Assembly (NCBI RefSeq): GCF_030216305.1
Contig: NZ_JASOKT010000002.1
Span: 124,001-188,000 of the forward strand
Length of the DNA: 64,000 nt
Reading direction: 5' to 3'
DNA from: Actinotignum timonense
GTDB lineage: Bacteria; Actinomycetota; Actinomycetes; Actinomycetales; Actinomycetaceae
Shown in pieces: positions 26,993-36,892 of this stretch. The notes below the pieces were generated by a model. It made no database searches and was not told where the DNA came from. It was given only the letters and a program-made list of their open reading frames with translations. The translations under genes and the position numbers were made by a program. Positions within the stretch are counted from its first letter, which is position 1. Each line of letters begins with the position of its first letter.

Positions 26993-27393
26993 GGCGGCTC
27001 AACGAATTCGCGGTGGAACGCTGGCTGGCGCGGCGTGGATTTTATGTGCGCTCCCGGGCCGGACTGCGCTCCTGCTTCCAGGGTACCTTCGGGAAAATGT
27101 ACGGTGTGGAACTGTACCCGAGTCCGCACGAAAAAGCCGCGAAAATCCTGCTGGAAGTAGAAACCCAACACCCGCTTTTTGACGGAAATAAGCGGCTCGG
27201 GGCGCTACTATGCGAAGCTACCCTCAACGAGTTCGGCTTCGCATTGATGATGAACGACGACGCGCTAGCTGACATGTGTTTCGCTGTCGCCGGAGGTCAA
27301 TTACGGGATCTGGAACAGATAACCGAGCTACTCAAAGAGAATGCGCGGCCGGGGTTAGTCAATAGTTTTCCCTCAGTGCCGGAAGCTGAATAA
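26989..27393 (+). CDS. Fic/Doc-family toxin
   Basis: Doc toxins modify translation factors by phosphorylation, while other Fic proteins AMPylate targets. The core motif here is HPLFDGNKRLG near residue 64, matching HxFx(D/N)(G/A)NKR of the Doc branch, preceded by YPSPHEKAAKILLEV as in family members. The 134 residues resemble Doc in length. The TTG start overlaps the antitoxin stop by 4 bp. The segment before residue 35 diverges from the usual GVRDxGLLESA pattern, so activity is uncertain. A copy of the dispersed motif encodes MNDDA near residue 88. Confidence 0.72.
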   Translation: MRRLNEFAVERWLARRGFYVRSRAGLRSCFQGTFGKMYGVELYPSPHEKAAKILLEVETQHPLFDGNKRLGALLCEATLNEFGFALMMNDDALADMCFAVAGGQLRDLEQITELLKENARPGLVNSFPSVPEAE

Positions 27394-27395
27394 AC

Positions 27396-27743
27396 GTGAC
27401 TATCCGGGTATACAGTTACACCATGAATGTGGTGAGAAGCACGATACTGGCTGGCGGGTTGACGCTGATCTCGATGGTTGGGCTGCGGTCATGGGGGCTA
27501 CCCTGGTACGTCTGGGTTATTCAATTCGTGATCCTCGTGGGTGCCGGGTTGGCGTGGGGGAAATTCCTGGTTGGAGATTCTGGGGAATCTGGGTACGCAC
27601 AGGGTTCTGAGGCTTCCGGGGGTTCACCGGATTCCAGTGGTGTAGTTGTCCGGCAGCAGCGCCGCGCAATTGCTTTGCTTATAGCGGTAGTGGCGGCTGT
27701 GATTCTTATTATTGTGTATCTCTGCTTGGTTGTGTGGGCGTGA
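27396..27743 (+). CDS. Small membrane protein, unknown function
   Basis: A 115-residue protein with three hydrophobic segments (about 12-30, 35-55 and 90-113) around a Gly/Ser/Glu-rich loop. No family is recognised. The GTG start lies 2 bp after the Doc toxin stop; ATG at 27423 is an alternative. It is read in the same direction as the toxin pair and the following ABC transporter, and may be an accessory part of either. Confidence 0.5.
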   Translation: MTIRVYSYTMNVVRSTILAGGLTLISMVGLRSWGLPWYVWVIQFVILVGAGLAWGKFLVGDSGESGYAQGSEASGGSPDSSGVVVRQQRRAIALLIAVVAAVILIIVYLCLVVWA

Positions 27744-27813
27744 CCAACCGGGGGTAGGGGTCTTATAAGATCACATGCTCCGTAAATAGCTGTTCGAAGG
27801 GAGGCGGTTAAAA

Positions 27814-28449
27814 ATGGATTGTACGACCCTCATAGGTTTTGAAGCTGTGAGCTTGGTGTATTCGGTAGCTGGCAAGCCGAATAAGGTTATTTTTGATGAT
27901 CTTACTTTTTCGGTAGAGCCCGGGAGCATTACAGCGGTAGGTGGCCGCTCGGGCTCGGGGAAAAGTACCGTCCTCGATGTGGCATATGGAAAGCTGCCTC
28001 CCAGTTCGGGAAGAGTCTCCTGGTGCGATAGGGATCTCGGTTCTTTGCGTGAAAGCGAAGCGCAACATATCCGGCGCGCAAATATTGGGTACGTGGACCA
28101 GAAAGCGCTTTTACTAGGCGACCTTACTGTTCTCAAGAACGTTATGTGCGGGGGAGCTGACAAAGCGACGGCGCACTCATGGCTGGAAAAGCTTGGCGTC
28201 GCAGATATTTCGGATAGTCGGGGAGCGAAGATTTCGGGTGGTGAAGCTCAGCGGGTAGCGCTGGCACGGGCGCTTGCAAAGCAACCTGATCTATTGATCT
28301 TGGATGAACCCACCTCGTCGCTTGATCTGGGAAACGCGCAAACGGTTGCCGAGATTTTACAGCTGGAGGCACGGCGGGGAGCCGGTATTCTTGTCGCCAC
28401 TCACGATGACGTGATTGGGGCCATTGCTGACACGAAAGTGAGCCTGTAA
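27814..28449 (+). CDS. ABC transporter ATP-binding protein (LolD/MacB-like)
   Basis: A 211-residue cytosolic ATPase with Walker A GRSGSGKST near residue 47, signature ISGGEAQRVALARAL near 136, and Walker B LLILDEPTSSLD near 159. GGGAGG lies upstream of the ATG. The stop abuts the start of the permease with no gap, so the two are one transporter of the MacB/FtsX type, which moves or mechanically works on substrates outside the membrane. Base composition is more AT-rich than in the surrounding genes. Confidence 0.9.
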   Translation: MDCTTLIGFEAVSLVYSVAGKPNKVIFDDLTFSVEPGSITAVGGRSGSGKSTVLDVAYGKLPPSSGRVSWCDRDLGSLRESEAQHIRRANIGYVDQKALLLGDLTVLKNVMCGGADKATAHSWLEKLGVADISDSRGAKISGGEAQRVALARALAKQPDLLILDEPTSSLDLGNAQTVAEILQLEARRGAGILVATHDDVIGAIADTKVSL

Positions 28450-31230
28450 ATGTTCCGGCCCAGTTGGAAGCGCAGTGCTGTTTACGTGCTCATAGCGCTG
28501 TTTTGCTTCGCGTGGGTGTTTGCCTCGCACATGGCATACTCCCTCGCCGGGGCCAAAATGGATGACGAATGGCGCGGACGTTACGACATTCTGGTCACAG
28601 ATAAAAAGGCAGGAGAGAGTCTCTATTCTTCACGTGATAAAGCCGGAATGACGCTGCTGGAACAAAACTATGCAGCGCAGACCTTGCCGGAGCTGGAATC
28701 GCGAATACTAGAAGAAGTGAGAAAAATTGAGGGTGTGTCAGTGGCGGCACCGGTCGGTTTTCTCGGCAGTTACAAAGGATTTTGGGTACTTCCGCAAATT
28801 GCCTCAGATGGAATAGATTTCCAAACGTCGCCTGTGAAGAGTTATCGCGTCACGTGGCAAGTGCTTGAGGCAGAAACTAAGGTTCTGGATAAAGGGACGG
28901 CGCAATATGACCTCGATGCCACAGGAATCATTGCTCGGCCCACGCCCACCGGCGGCGAACCCACCGGAATTCAGTCGCATATAGGCATGCGGCCAGAGCT
29001 CTACCGGTATCACTATCCAAGCGTCACCATCCCGGATGAAAACTCGGTTCTTCTCACGGCTTTTGCGCTGCCAGATGTGGCAACCAGTGTCGCAGTAGTA
29101 GATCCCGTATCGGAACGTGAAATGTTAGGGTCAGCAGGAGAATGGCTCAATCCTCTTATTGAATTCGACAAGGTAGTTGAACGTAAATTGGGCCTTGGAG
29201 ATCCTCTTAGCGCAGATGATCTCGCGGCTCTTCCCAACGGCGTTGTAGTTACTCAGCAAGACCTTGCTCTGGCACAGGAAGCGAGATCGGGAGAAGGACA
29301 CGAGGAGATTGCGCCGCTCGCTGCAATGCCAGGAATGGCAGAACGTAGTCGTCCGGTGCCGTGGCGGGCATATGGGATAAATTCTCAGATATTTGGATAC
29401 GTTGCCAACCAGGATTTCTCACCGAATATCTCTATCTCAGTTGCCATAGAGAGCATCGACAAGCATGGAAAAACGGTAGGCACAGTCGAGCAACGCATTG
29501 ATCTGGCGCATGACAATAGCCCCTTTGGCTCGCGTGCGGTTTTGCTGCCTCTTCCAGAACAGGGAGGGGAAACCTACGGGCGAATAACTGAGACCTATAC
29601 CAATGGCGCCTACGTTACTGCCGATAACGTTTTCGCTCCGAAACTCACTCCGGTTCCTGCGGGTGAAACGGTGGCGGAAGATGAAGCTTCGCGGCGTGCT
29701 CAGGCTGACGAGGAATATCGGGCTAGCTTTGTGGTGAATCCCGTAGGAATTGCTCCCCTTTATACTTCTTATAACGAGTCTGATTCTCTAGCCGCGCAAG
29801 TAACTCCGCAGGAGATTGGAGCAGAGATTACGTATCGTGCGACCTCTCCCTTAGACACCTCTCTTGGCTCGGTTGTTCGTGACGGTGGTGCACCGTTTGA
29901 GGTTGGCGAGTTCACTCCGCAGGAAACGAAAACGGATGATGTACCTGGCACGGATCCTCTCGGAGCGCTCGGACTTTATTCTTCAAATCACCTGATGCAG
30001 GGAGGCGAACGGATCGACCACCTCCGCTCAGGACTCGGTGTTGCGCTGAACCCACCATCGGCAGTGGTTTCTTACGGAAGCGCGGAAGCTCTTGCGGGGG
30101 AACTCCCGATCAACGCCATTAGGGTACGAGTCGCGAATCTTGAGGGCCTAACTCGGGAGGATGCGCTAGTAGCCATCGGCAAAGTGGCTGATCGAATCCG
30201 GTCCATAGGTGTAGATGCCAGGGTAGTGGCAGGCTCATCACTCGGAACTGCGAAGATTTGGATACCGCAAACTGCGGGCCAAACCGATAGCGAGGCCGGC
30301 CGTCAAGAAGTGGAAGCGCTTGGCTGGGTCGATCATCGCTATGTTGTGCTAGGCGCAGCGGATTTCATGGCAAGCCTCCTCACCACTCTGGTGCACTCCA
30401 TCGCGCAGGCGGGCGGCTTCCTCATCATCGGCGTGATTGCGGTGGTGGGAGCGGTGGAATTTGCCGCGAGACGAACCAGATTCAATGTTCTCAAAAATCA
30501 AGGATGGTCCTCATCCTCATGTCTTGCAACCGTTCTTCGGGAAGAAGCGTGGGGGCTGATTCTTCTCGCATGTGCCCTTGTAACGACGGCACTGTTTTCA
30601 GTGGCGGAACAACCTCGATTACTAGCAGGCATTCCGCTTGTTTGCGGGGCTGTTATCTATGCGCTCCTTCTTATCCTTCCGCTTCGTTACGCCAGTCGAA
30701 GGAGCGGCTCGAATCTTCCGCGAATCTCTCTTCTAGGCTGGTTAACCGTTGCTGAGGGACTGTTTATCGGAGTGTTCTGCGCGCTACTTGGTGAAGTAGT
30801 AACAATGATCGTGTGGTTCCGGAAAGGTGCCCGCGGATTAGATATTGGTGAAGCCCTTGTTGAAGTATTACTACCTGTGCTTGTAGTCCTGGCGGCAGCG
30901 GCGGGCCTGGCAGTGAGCGTGCTGCTTCTCCTGGCGCGCAGGAAACAAACCGCTGTGCGGGATCTCAAAGAATTTGTGTACTGGAACTTGGGTTGGAGTA
31001 CAAAGAAGATCCGTACCGCGCAGGTGGGTGTCTCATTCATCGTGGCCATATGCTGTGCCTTAGTTGGTTGGATAGTCTCCGTGACATTGATCGGAGCCGG
31101 AATGGACCGCGGCCTGTATTGGATTGTTTTTTCTTCAGCGGCTGTCGTCCTGGTTCTCATCAACGGTCTCGGTGTGAACCCATCTACTCTCCCGCGCCGT
31201 TTTCGCGCGAGTCTACGTTTGCAGAGCTGA
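28450..31230 (+). CDS. Large ABC permease with about 600-residue ectodomain (MacB/FtsX-like)
   Basis: This 926-residue membrane protein starts with one transmembrane helix (about 10-30), then a long extracytoplasmic region to about 640, then roughly seven hydrophobic segments to the C-terminus. The helix-ectodomain-helices plan matches MacB-type permeases, but the ectodomain is two to three times the usual size and I recognise no domain in it. It partners the ATPase directly upstream (adjacent stop and start). The region is AT-richer than its neighbours, suggesting acquisition. The substrate is unknown; peptide export or envelope stress are possible roles. Confidence 0.78.
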   Translation: MFRPSWKRSAVYVLIALFCFAWVFASHMAYSLAGAKMDDEWRGRYDILVTDKKAGESLYSSRDKAGMTLLEQNYAAQTLPELESRILEEVRKIEGVSVAAPVGFLGSYKGFWVLPQIASDGIDFQTSPVKSYRVTWQVLEAETKVLDKGTAQYDLDATGIIARPTPTGGEPTGIQSHIGMRPELYRYHYPSVTIPDENSVLLTAFALPDVATSVAVVDPVSEREMLGSAGEWLNPLIEFDKVVERKLGLGDPLSADDLAALPNGVVVTQQDLALAQEARSGEGHEEIAPLAAMPGMAERSRPVPWRAYGINSQIFGYVANQDFSPNISISVAIESIDKHGKTVGTVEQRIDLAHDNSPFGSRAVLLPLPEQGGETYGRITETYTNGAYVTADNVFAPKLTPVPAGETVAEDEASRRAQADEEYRASFVVNPVGIAPLYTSYNESDSLAAQVTPQEIGAEITYRATSPLDTSLGSVVRDGGAPFEVGEFTPQETKTDDVPGTDPLGALGLYSSNHLMQGGERIDHLRSGLGVALNPPSAVVSYGSAEALAGELPINAIRVRVANLEGLTREDALVAIGKVADRIRSIGVDARVVAGSSLGTAKIWIPQTAGQTDSEAGRQEVEALGWVDHRYVVLGAADFMASLLTTLVHSIAQAGGFLIIGVIAVVGAVEFAARRTRFNVLKNQGWSSSSCLATVLREEAWGLILLACALVTTALFSVAEQPRLLAGIPLVCGAVIYALLLILPLRYASRRSGSNLPRISLLGWLTVAEGLFIGVFCALLGEVVTMIVWFRKGARGLDIGEALVEVLLPVLVVLAAAAGLAVSVLLLLARRKQTAVRDLKEFVYWNLGWSTKKIRTAQVGVSFIVAICCALVGWIVSVTLIGAGMDRGLYWIVFSSAAVVLVLINGLGVNPSTLPRRFRASLRLQS

Positions 31231-31282
31231 GAGGTGGGAAGGGACTTTCGTAACTCTGGGAACCCCGTTCGTTGGGCCTCGC

Positions 31283-31311
31283 TTCGAGAGCGCGAGTTAG
31301 CCGGGTACACT
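31283..31311 (+). promoter_or_regulatory. Putative promoter of leaderless rsmA
   Basis: TTCGAG (31283-31288), 17-bp spacer, TACACT (31306-31311), ending six bases before the GTG at 31318. No ribosome site is visible. Confidence 0.45.
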
Positions 31312-31317
31312 GCATCT

Positions 31318-32358
31318 GTGGTCGCCAATCATATTGCTCAACAGGACTCGCCCGGGAACACGCAGCCCGGCCGCACACCGCTCGGTAGTGAACCGGCCGG
31401 TGATACCCCGGCTGGAACTGCCCTCCTCACCCCGGTGGACGTGCGCGCGCTGTGCACGGCCCTGAATATTCGCCCCACCAAAACCCTGGGGCAAAACTTC
31501 GTGCACGACGGCGGCACCGTGCGCAAAATCGTGCGGGAAGCCGGGGTGGGCCCGGGGGATAAGGTCCTCGAAATTGGCCCGGGTCTAGGCTCCCTCACCC
31601 TGGCGCTCCTGGAAAGCGGCGCCTACGTATCCGCGGTGGAGATCGACGCCGCCCTGGCTGTCGCGCTCCCCGATACCGTGGCGCGCCGCCACAGCGCCCC
31701 GGAGAATTTCGCGCTGCTGCACGCGGATGCCCTGAGCATCACCGGGCCCGAACAACTCGCTTGCCCGCCCGCGCTCCGCACTGGCCAGACCGGAGCCGCG
31801 GCAACCGGCACCGTAACCGCCAGCACCGGCGATCCCGGCAGCACGCAGCCCTTCGCCCCCACCGCCCTGGTGGCCAACCTTCCCTATAACGTGGCGGTGC
31901 CGGTGCTCCTCACCCTCATGGAAGCCCTGCCCAGCCTGGAAACCATCACCGTGATGGTGCAGCTGGAAGTCGCCGACCGCCTGGCCGCAGCCCCCGGCTC
32001 CCGCACCTACGGCGTGCCCTCGGTGAAAGCCGCCTGGTACGGCAGTGCCACCCGCGGCGCGAAAATCTCCCGCCACGTTTTCTACCCGGAGCCGAATGTG
32101 GATTCCGCCCTCGTCCACCTGCGCTTGCGGCCCGCGCCCGGTAACGATGACCTGCGCGAACGCGTTTTCACTGTGATCGACGCCGCTTTCGCTCAGCGGC
32201 GTAAAACTCTGCGCAGTGCCCTGGGTTCCTGGGCCGGCAGCCCGGCCGCCGCCGAAACCATCCTTCAGCGGGCTGGGGTATCGCCCCAGGCCCGCGGGGA
32301 AACCCTCACCATTGACGATTATGTGCGGATCGTGCAGGCCCGCGAACTCCCCAACTAA
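31318..32358 (+). CDS. rsmA: 16S rRNA (A1518/A1519-N6) dimethyltransferase
   Basis: Dimethylates two adjacent adenines near the 3' end of 16S rRNA, a late step in small-subunit assembly; also called KsgA. SAM-binding motifs are [11 protein letters not shown] near residue 84 and the catalytic [11 protein letters not shown] near 184; LGQNFVHD precedes them. The N-terminal 40 residues and a Thr/Gly-rich insertion (about 145-180) are not conserved. The GTG at 31318 is chosen from the -10 box position; an earlier frame start at 31234 would pass through the promoter. Confidence 0.92.
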   Translation: MVANHIAQQDSPGNTQPGRTPLGSEPAGDTPAGTALLTPVDVRALCTALNIRPTKTLGQNFVHDGGTVRKIVREAGVGPGDKVLEIGPGLGSLTLALLESGAYVSAVEIDAALAVALPDTVARRHSAPENFALLHADALSITGPEQLACPPALRTGQTGAAATGTVTASTGDPGSTQPFAPTALVANLPYNVAVPVLLTLMEALPSLETITVMVQLEVADRLAAAPGSRTYGVPSVKAAWYGSATRGAKISRHVFYPEPNVDSALVHLRLRPAPGNDDLRERVFTVIDAAFAQRRKTLRSALGSWAGSPAAAETILQRAGVSPQARGETLTIDDYVRIVQARELPN

Positions 32359-32383
32359 AAACCCATTCCAAGGACCACCAGCT

Positions 32384-34297
32384 ATGGCACATTTACTTTC
32401 GGTACATGACGTGGGCGTCAGCCTGGGAAGCCGCGATATTCTCAGCAACGTCTCCCTGAGTTTAGAGGACGGCAGCCGCATAGGCGTCGTCGGCCCGAAC
32501 GGGGGAGGGAAAACCACGGTGCTGCGCCTCATCATCGGGGCGCTCGCGCCCACCAGCGGTGAGGTGATTCCCACCAATACCGCAAAATTTGCTACGCTCA
32601 CCCAGGCCGATGAGCTGCCCGATACCACGGTGCTTGAGGCGATTCACGCCGGAACCGCTCGCCACGAATGGGCCAGTGACGCGCGGGTGCGGGACCTGCA
32701 TGCCGGGCTGTTGCCCGATATTCCCCTCGAGGCGCGGGTTCGTGAGCTTTCCGGCGGGCAGCGCCGGCGGGTGGCCCTGGCCCACACCCTCACGCGAGAC
32801 GCGAATATTATTATTCTCGACGAGCCGACCAACCATTTAGACGTGGAGGGTATTACTTTCCTGGCGCATTATATTAAGGAACGTTTCGGCGGGCCGCGCC
32901 CGCGCGGGGCGCTGGTGGCCGTCACCCACGACCGCTGGTTCCTGGATGCGGTGGCAACCCGCCTGTGGGAAGTGGTGCCCGGGGTGGAGGGGCCGCGCGG
33001 GCAGATTCCCGGCCGGGTCGAAACCTACGAGGGCGGGTATTCGGATTATATTTTCCAGCGCGCTGAGCGGGAACGCCAGGCCGCGCTCGCCGAAGAAAAA
33101 CGCAATAACTTATTGCGGAAGGAGCTGGCGTGGCTGCGGCGCGGCGCCCCGGCCCGCACCTCGAAGCCACGTTTCCGTATCGAAGCGGCGGAAAATCTTA
33201 TTGCGGATGTTCCGGCCCCGCGCGATACCGTGGAAATGACGCGCATGGCCGCCGCTCGTTTAGGTAAAGAAGTGGTTAATCTTGAGGACGTCAGCCTGCG
33301 CTACGGCGGCGGCCCGGAAATTTTACGCGGGGTGACCTGGCGGATTGCGCCGGGTGAACGCGTGGGGATCCTGGGCGCGAACGGTGCCGGGAAATCCTCG
33401 CTGCTCGCGCTCATTGCCGGGCGGCTCCAGCCCACTTCCGGGCACGTCAAACGCGGAGCCACCGTGAAACTCGCGGAACTATCCCAGCACACTCGCGAAC
33501 TCGATGAGGTTGCGGATTTGCGGGTGGTGGAGGCCGTGAACGACGTCGCAGCTCGCGTGCAGGTGGGGAAGAAGGAACTCACCGCGAGCCAGGTGACCGA
33601 GCGGATGGGATTCACCCGCGAACGTGCCTGGACGCGAGTCAGTGAACTTTCGGGCGGGGAGCGGCGCCGCCTGCAATTCATGCGCCTGCTCATGGCCGAA
33701 CCGAATGTGCTGCTCCTGGACGAACCGACGAATGACCTGGATACCGATACCCTCGCCGCGATGGAAGATGTGCTGGACGGCTGGCCGGGCACCCTCATTG
33801 TGGTCTCCCACGACCGCTACCTGCTCGAACGCATGACGGACCGGCAGATCGCGGTGCTGGGTGGCCACGTGCGGGATTTGCCGGGCGGCGTGGATGAGTA
33901 TTTGCGGCTGCGTGAAGAGGAGCGGGGCGAGCGCGAGGGTGCCAAGGGCGCGGCTGGAGCGCGCGCGGGTGCAGATGCTCGTGCGGGCGCCGGCGGTGCA
34001 GGCGGCTCCGGCAGCTCCGGGGCTGCGGCAGCCGCGTCCGGTGCATCGGGGGAGCGGGCTGAGAAAAGCGCGAGTGCCCTCCAGCGCGAAGCCCGCAAAG
34101 AAGTGCAGCGCATCGAGAAACGGATGAATCGGCTACGCGAGCAGATCACCACGCTGGAGGAGCGCAGCACCGCCTGCGCGGTCAGCGGGGACTATGAGGA
34201 ACTCGCGCGCATTGGCAAAGAGCTAAGTGAGGCAAGTGGCCAGCTTGACGAGCTGGAAGAACAGTGGTTGGAGGCAGCTGAAGTAGCCGAGGGCTAA
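32384..34297 (+). CDS. ABC-F family ATPase (Uup-like)
   Basis: Soluble protein with two ABC domains and no membrane part; ABC-F proteins act on the ribosome. Walker A motifs are NGGGKTT near residue 38 and NGAGKSS near 335; signatures are LSGGQRRRVALA and LSGGERRRLQF. The 637 residues end in an Ala/Gly/Ser-rich linker and a charged coiled coil (about 565-635), as in Uup. The start MAHLLSVHDVG is 25 bp after rsmA, so they are likely co-transcribed. Antibiotic-resistance ABC-F proteins look similar; Uup-like is favoured because of the tail. Confidence 0.85.
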   Translation: MAHLLSVHDVGVSLGSRDILSNVSLSLEDGSRIGVVGPNGGGKTTVLRLIIGALAPTSGEVIPTNTAKFATLTQADELPDTTVLEAIHAGTARHEWASDARVRDLHAGLLPDIPLEARVRELSGGQRRRVALAHTLTRDANIIILDEPTNHLDVEGITFLAHYIKERFGGPRPRGALVAVTHDRWFLDAVATRLWEVVPGVEGPRGQIPGRVETYEGGYSDYIFQRAERERQAALAEEKRNNLLRKELAWLRRGAPARTSKPRFRIEAAENLIADVPAPRDTVEMTRMAAARLGKEVVNLEDVSLRYGGGPEILRGVTWRIAPGERVGILGANGAGKSSLLALIAGRLQPTSGHVKRGATVKLAELSQHTRELDEVADLRVVEAVNDVAARVQVGKKELTASQVTERMGFTRERAWTRVSELSGGERRRLQFMRLLMAEPNVLLLDEPTNDLDTDTLAAMEDVLDGWPGTLIVVSHDRYLLERMTDRQIAVLGGHVRDLPGGVDEYLRLREEERGEREGAKGAAGARAGADARAGAGGAGGSGSSGAAAAASGASGERAEKSASALQREARKEVQRIEKRMNRLREQITTLEERSTACAVSGDYEELARIGKELSEASGQLDELEEQWLEAAEVAEG

Positions 34298-34348
34298 GGC
34301 GAGCGCACCCACCCAGCCAGAATGGCCATTCCGCCAGGCGTACACACA

Positions 34349-34379
34349 CGCGGGGCCCGGGAGAATCCCGGGCCCCGCG
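34349..34379. terminator. Bidirectional hairpin terminator
   Basis: A perfect 14-bp stem (CGCGGGGCCCGGGA / TCCCGGGCCCCGCG) with a GAA loop between convergent genes, followed on the + strand by TGCGTCGTCGTCGTACTA. Confidence 0.9.
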
Positions 34380-34406
34380 TGCGTCGTCGTCGTACTACAT
34401 CAGAAT

Positions 34407-35597
34407 TTAGGCGGCCTTACGGAAAATCTGCGTGAGCTTGACGCGCTCACCCATCCGCAAAATCGAGCGTTCGTAAATCTTGCCGGCCAGAATCGCCAGC
34501 AGGAAGACCCCGAGCGCGTTGATGCCGACCGCCGCCAGTTCTTCCACGAGCGGGACCTCGCCGATGGCCGCGCGCATGGGCATCATGAACGGGCCGAAGA
34601 ACGGCAGCACGGAGAGAATCTTCGTGACCGCGGCCTCGGGCAGCGCCGGAATAAGGTAGAGCGCGGTGTAGAACGGGATGAACTGGAGGAACATGACCGG
34701 GGTGTTGATGCCGGCCAGGTCTTCCTGGCGGGACACCGTGGCCGCCAGCCCGCCCACCAGCGCGGTGGCGGTGAAGTAGCCGAGCACCATCCACACGACC
34801 GTGCGCGCCACCATGCCGGCCAGCCCGAATTCCTGGAGGAAACTGAGATCGGGAACCAGCCCGGAAATGGCCACGCCCGTAATAATCGCGCCGATATAAC
34901 CGAAGAGGATGACCACCCAGCCGGCGCCCAGGCCCAGCACTTTGCCGAGCAGCAGGACGCGCGGGCGGACCGTGGTCAAAATAATTTCCACCACGCGGGA
35001 GGATTTTTCTTCGACGACGCCGGCGCCTACCGCGCCAATGCCGCCCATCACCATGAAGAAAATCAGCATGGCACTCACCGAGCCGATAAGGAAACCAATG
35101 GGATTCGCATCGAAACCGGAGGGAGTGTAATTCACCGTCTGAACCCGGAGATTATTAATAGTATCCAGGTGGGCGAGGACCGTGGCATCCACCCCGGATT
35201 CCTCCAGCACATAGGTGCTGAGCACCTTCTTGAGAGCGGGCAGCTCCTTCGGATCCGGGGAAGTGGCCACGATCTGCGGATCGAGGGCCGTGCCGGAAAT
35301 GCCGATTTCCGCTTCCGGTTCTTCGGTGGCCAGCTCGGCGGCGATATTGGAGGTGGGGAGGGCGGCGAAACCGGCACTCTCCAGGTAGGGCTGGAGCTGC
35401 GCGGCGCTGGCCTCCAGGTAAATGCCCTGGGCTTGCGCGGCCGGGGCGGCGCCGTTAGCTTCATCGTCTCCGCCCAGGAAGACGCGGCCCGCGAAGCCGG
35501 CCACAATAGCGATGACCCACATAACCGCGAGGGAAATCATGGTGGCGCGGGAAGCGAAAACGTTCTTGAACTCGCGTGCGAAAACAGTGCGTACCAT
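34407..35597 (-). CDS. ABC-2 type permease (NatB-like exporter subunit)
   Basis: A 396-residue membrane subunit with one N-terminal helix, an extracytoplasmic domain of about 150 residues, and five to six C-terminal helices, as in NatB-type ABC-2 exporters. The stretch EEKSSRVVEIILTTVRP near residue 200 is typical. Its ATG overlaps the stop of the ATPase gene (TAATG), so translation is coupled. Export of sodium, drugs or peptides are all possible substrates. Confidence 0.87.
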   Translation of the reverse strand: MVRTVFAREFKNVFASRATMISLAVMWVIAIVAGFAGRVFLGGDDEANGAAPAAQAQGIYLEASAAQLQPYLESAGFAALPTSNIAAELATEEPEAEIGISGTALDPQIVATSPDPKELPALKKVLSTYVLEESGVDATVLAHLDTINNLRVQTVNYTPSGFDANPIGFLIGSVSAMLIFFMVMGGIGAVGAGVVEEKSSRVVEIILTTVRPRVLLLGKVLGLGAGWVVILFGYIGAIITGVAISGLVPDLSFLQEFGLAGMVARTVVWMVLGYFTATALVGGLAATVSRQEDLAGINTPVMFLQFIPFYTALYLIPALPEAAVTKILSVLPFFGPFMMPMRAAIGEVPLVEELAAVGINALGVFLLAILAGKIYERSILRMGERVKLTQIFRKAA

Positions 35598-36625
35598 TAC
35601 TTAGCCTTCTTTCCGAACAGCGAGCCGAGCAGGCCGCGCTTTTTCTTGGGTGCGGCCGCGTCATCTTCGTTTGTGGAGGGCACCTGAACAACGTCGCGGA
35701 ACAATTCCGTGAGGTGGGGGCGGCGCTGGGCGAATTCCACCACGGTGCCGGCCTGCTGGGCAGCGGCGAGAAGCGCGGCGGTGGGGTCTGCGGTGGGGGT
35801 GGGGTTAGCGGGCGCGGTCTCCACGAGCACCCGCGCAATTCCCGCGCTCAGCGGCGCCTCCGAGGTGCCGGCCAGCGGATCGGGGTGGACGGTGAATCCG
35901 GCTTGGCTGAGGGCCGTGCGCAGCGCGGTTTCCTCCGCGCGCACCGCCAGTGCGTAGGGCGGGTTACCGGAATTACGCAGCTCATCTACGGTGCCGCGGG
36001 CCACGATATTTCCACCCGCGAGGATTCCCACGCTATCGCAGAGGCGTTCGACCAGGTCAAGCTGGTGGGAGGAGAAAATAACCGGAACGCCCTCATCGGC
36101 CTTCTGGCGCAGCGTATCGCTCATGGTGCGCACCGCCACCGGGTCCAAACCGGAGAAAGGTTCGTCAAGGATGAGGAGTTCGGGATCGTGAATGAGAGCG
36201 GCGGCCAGCTGCACGCGCTGCTGGTTACCGAGGGAAAGCTTCTGGACGGCATCCTCCCGGCGCGAGCCCACCCCGAGGCGATCCGTCCAGCGTTCCATAG
36301 CGGCCTGTGCCGCATCCGGGCTCATCCCGTGCAGGCGCGCGAAATACATCAGCTGCTTATCGACCTGCATCTTCGGGTAGAGGCCGCGTTCTTCTGGCAT
36401 ATAGCCGATGCGCTGGCGTGCCGCGAAATCAATGGGCTGGCCATTCCAGGTCACCTGCCCGGAATCTTTACTCAGGAGGCCGAGCATAATGCGCATCGCA
36501 GTGGTTTTCCCGGCCCCGTTCGAGCCGACGAAACCGAAGATTTCACCGGGGCGAACCGCGAAGCTAAGATCCTGCAACACTTTGCGCGACCCGAAACTCT
36601 TGGAGATGTTCTCAACGGAGAGCAT
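35597..36625 (-). CDS. ABC transporter ATPase (NatA-like)
   Basis: A 342-residue ATPase driving the ABC-2 permease downstream. Walker A GSNGAGKTT near residue 35, signature LSLGNQQRVQLAAAL near 130, and Walker B LLILDEPFSGLDPV near 152. The C-terminal domain of about 110 residues resembles the regulatory tail of NatA-like proteins. A TetR gene lies upstream on the same strand and may control the pair. Confidence 0.9.
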   Translation of the reverse strand: MLSVENISKSFGSRKVLQDLSFAVRPGEIFGFVGSNGAGKTTAMRIMLGLLSKDSGQVTWNGQPIDFAARQRIGYMPEERGLYPKMQVDKQLMYFARLHGMSPDAAQAAMERWTDRLGVGSRREDAVQKLSLGNQQRVQLAAALIHDPELLILDEPFSGLDPVAVRTMSDTLRQKADEGVPVIFSSHQLDLVERLCDSVGILAGGNIVARGTVDELRNSGNPPYALAVRAEETALRTALSQAGFTVHPDPLAGTSEAPLSAGIARVLVETAPANPTPTADPTAALLAAAQQAGTVVEFAQRRPHLTELFRDVVQVPSTNEDDAAAPKKKRGLLGSLFGKKAK

Positions 36626-36892
36626 AAAGGGTACGTCCTTGCTATTGTGCGATTGATGAATATTCTAGGGTAGCGCGCCGCCCGCCCAGACACGGGCAAC
36701 CGCCGCGCGCAAGACCGGTGACGTCACCTAGAGCGCCATCGTTCTATTTGCGTGTCGCCGTCTATCCTATGCCAGAGTCCCGGTGAAACCTAGATTAAGA
36801 AAGGGGGACGGGCCGGATTATGCCGGATGCGCGCCGGCTCAGTGCCCGCTTAGTGCCGGCTCAGCGCGTTCCCACGCACGCTCAACGCGCGC
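36626..36892. repeat. Spacer with degenerate copies of the tetR 3' end
   Basis: Downstream of the tetR stop (minus strand), the terminal GGCGGGCACTGA is followed by GCGGGCACTGA- and CCGGCACTAA-like copies between about 36835 and 36892. No terminator or promoter was recognised with confidence. Confidence 0.45.
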
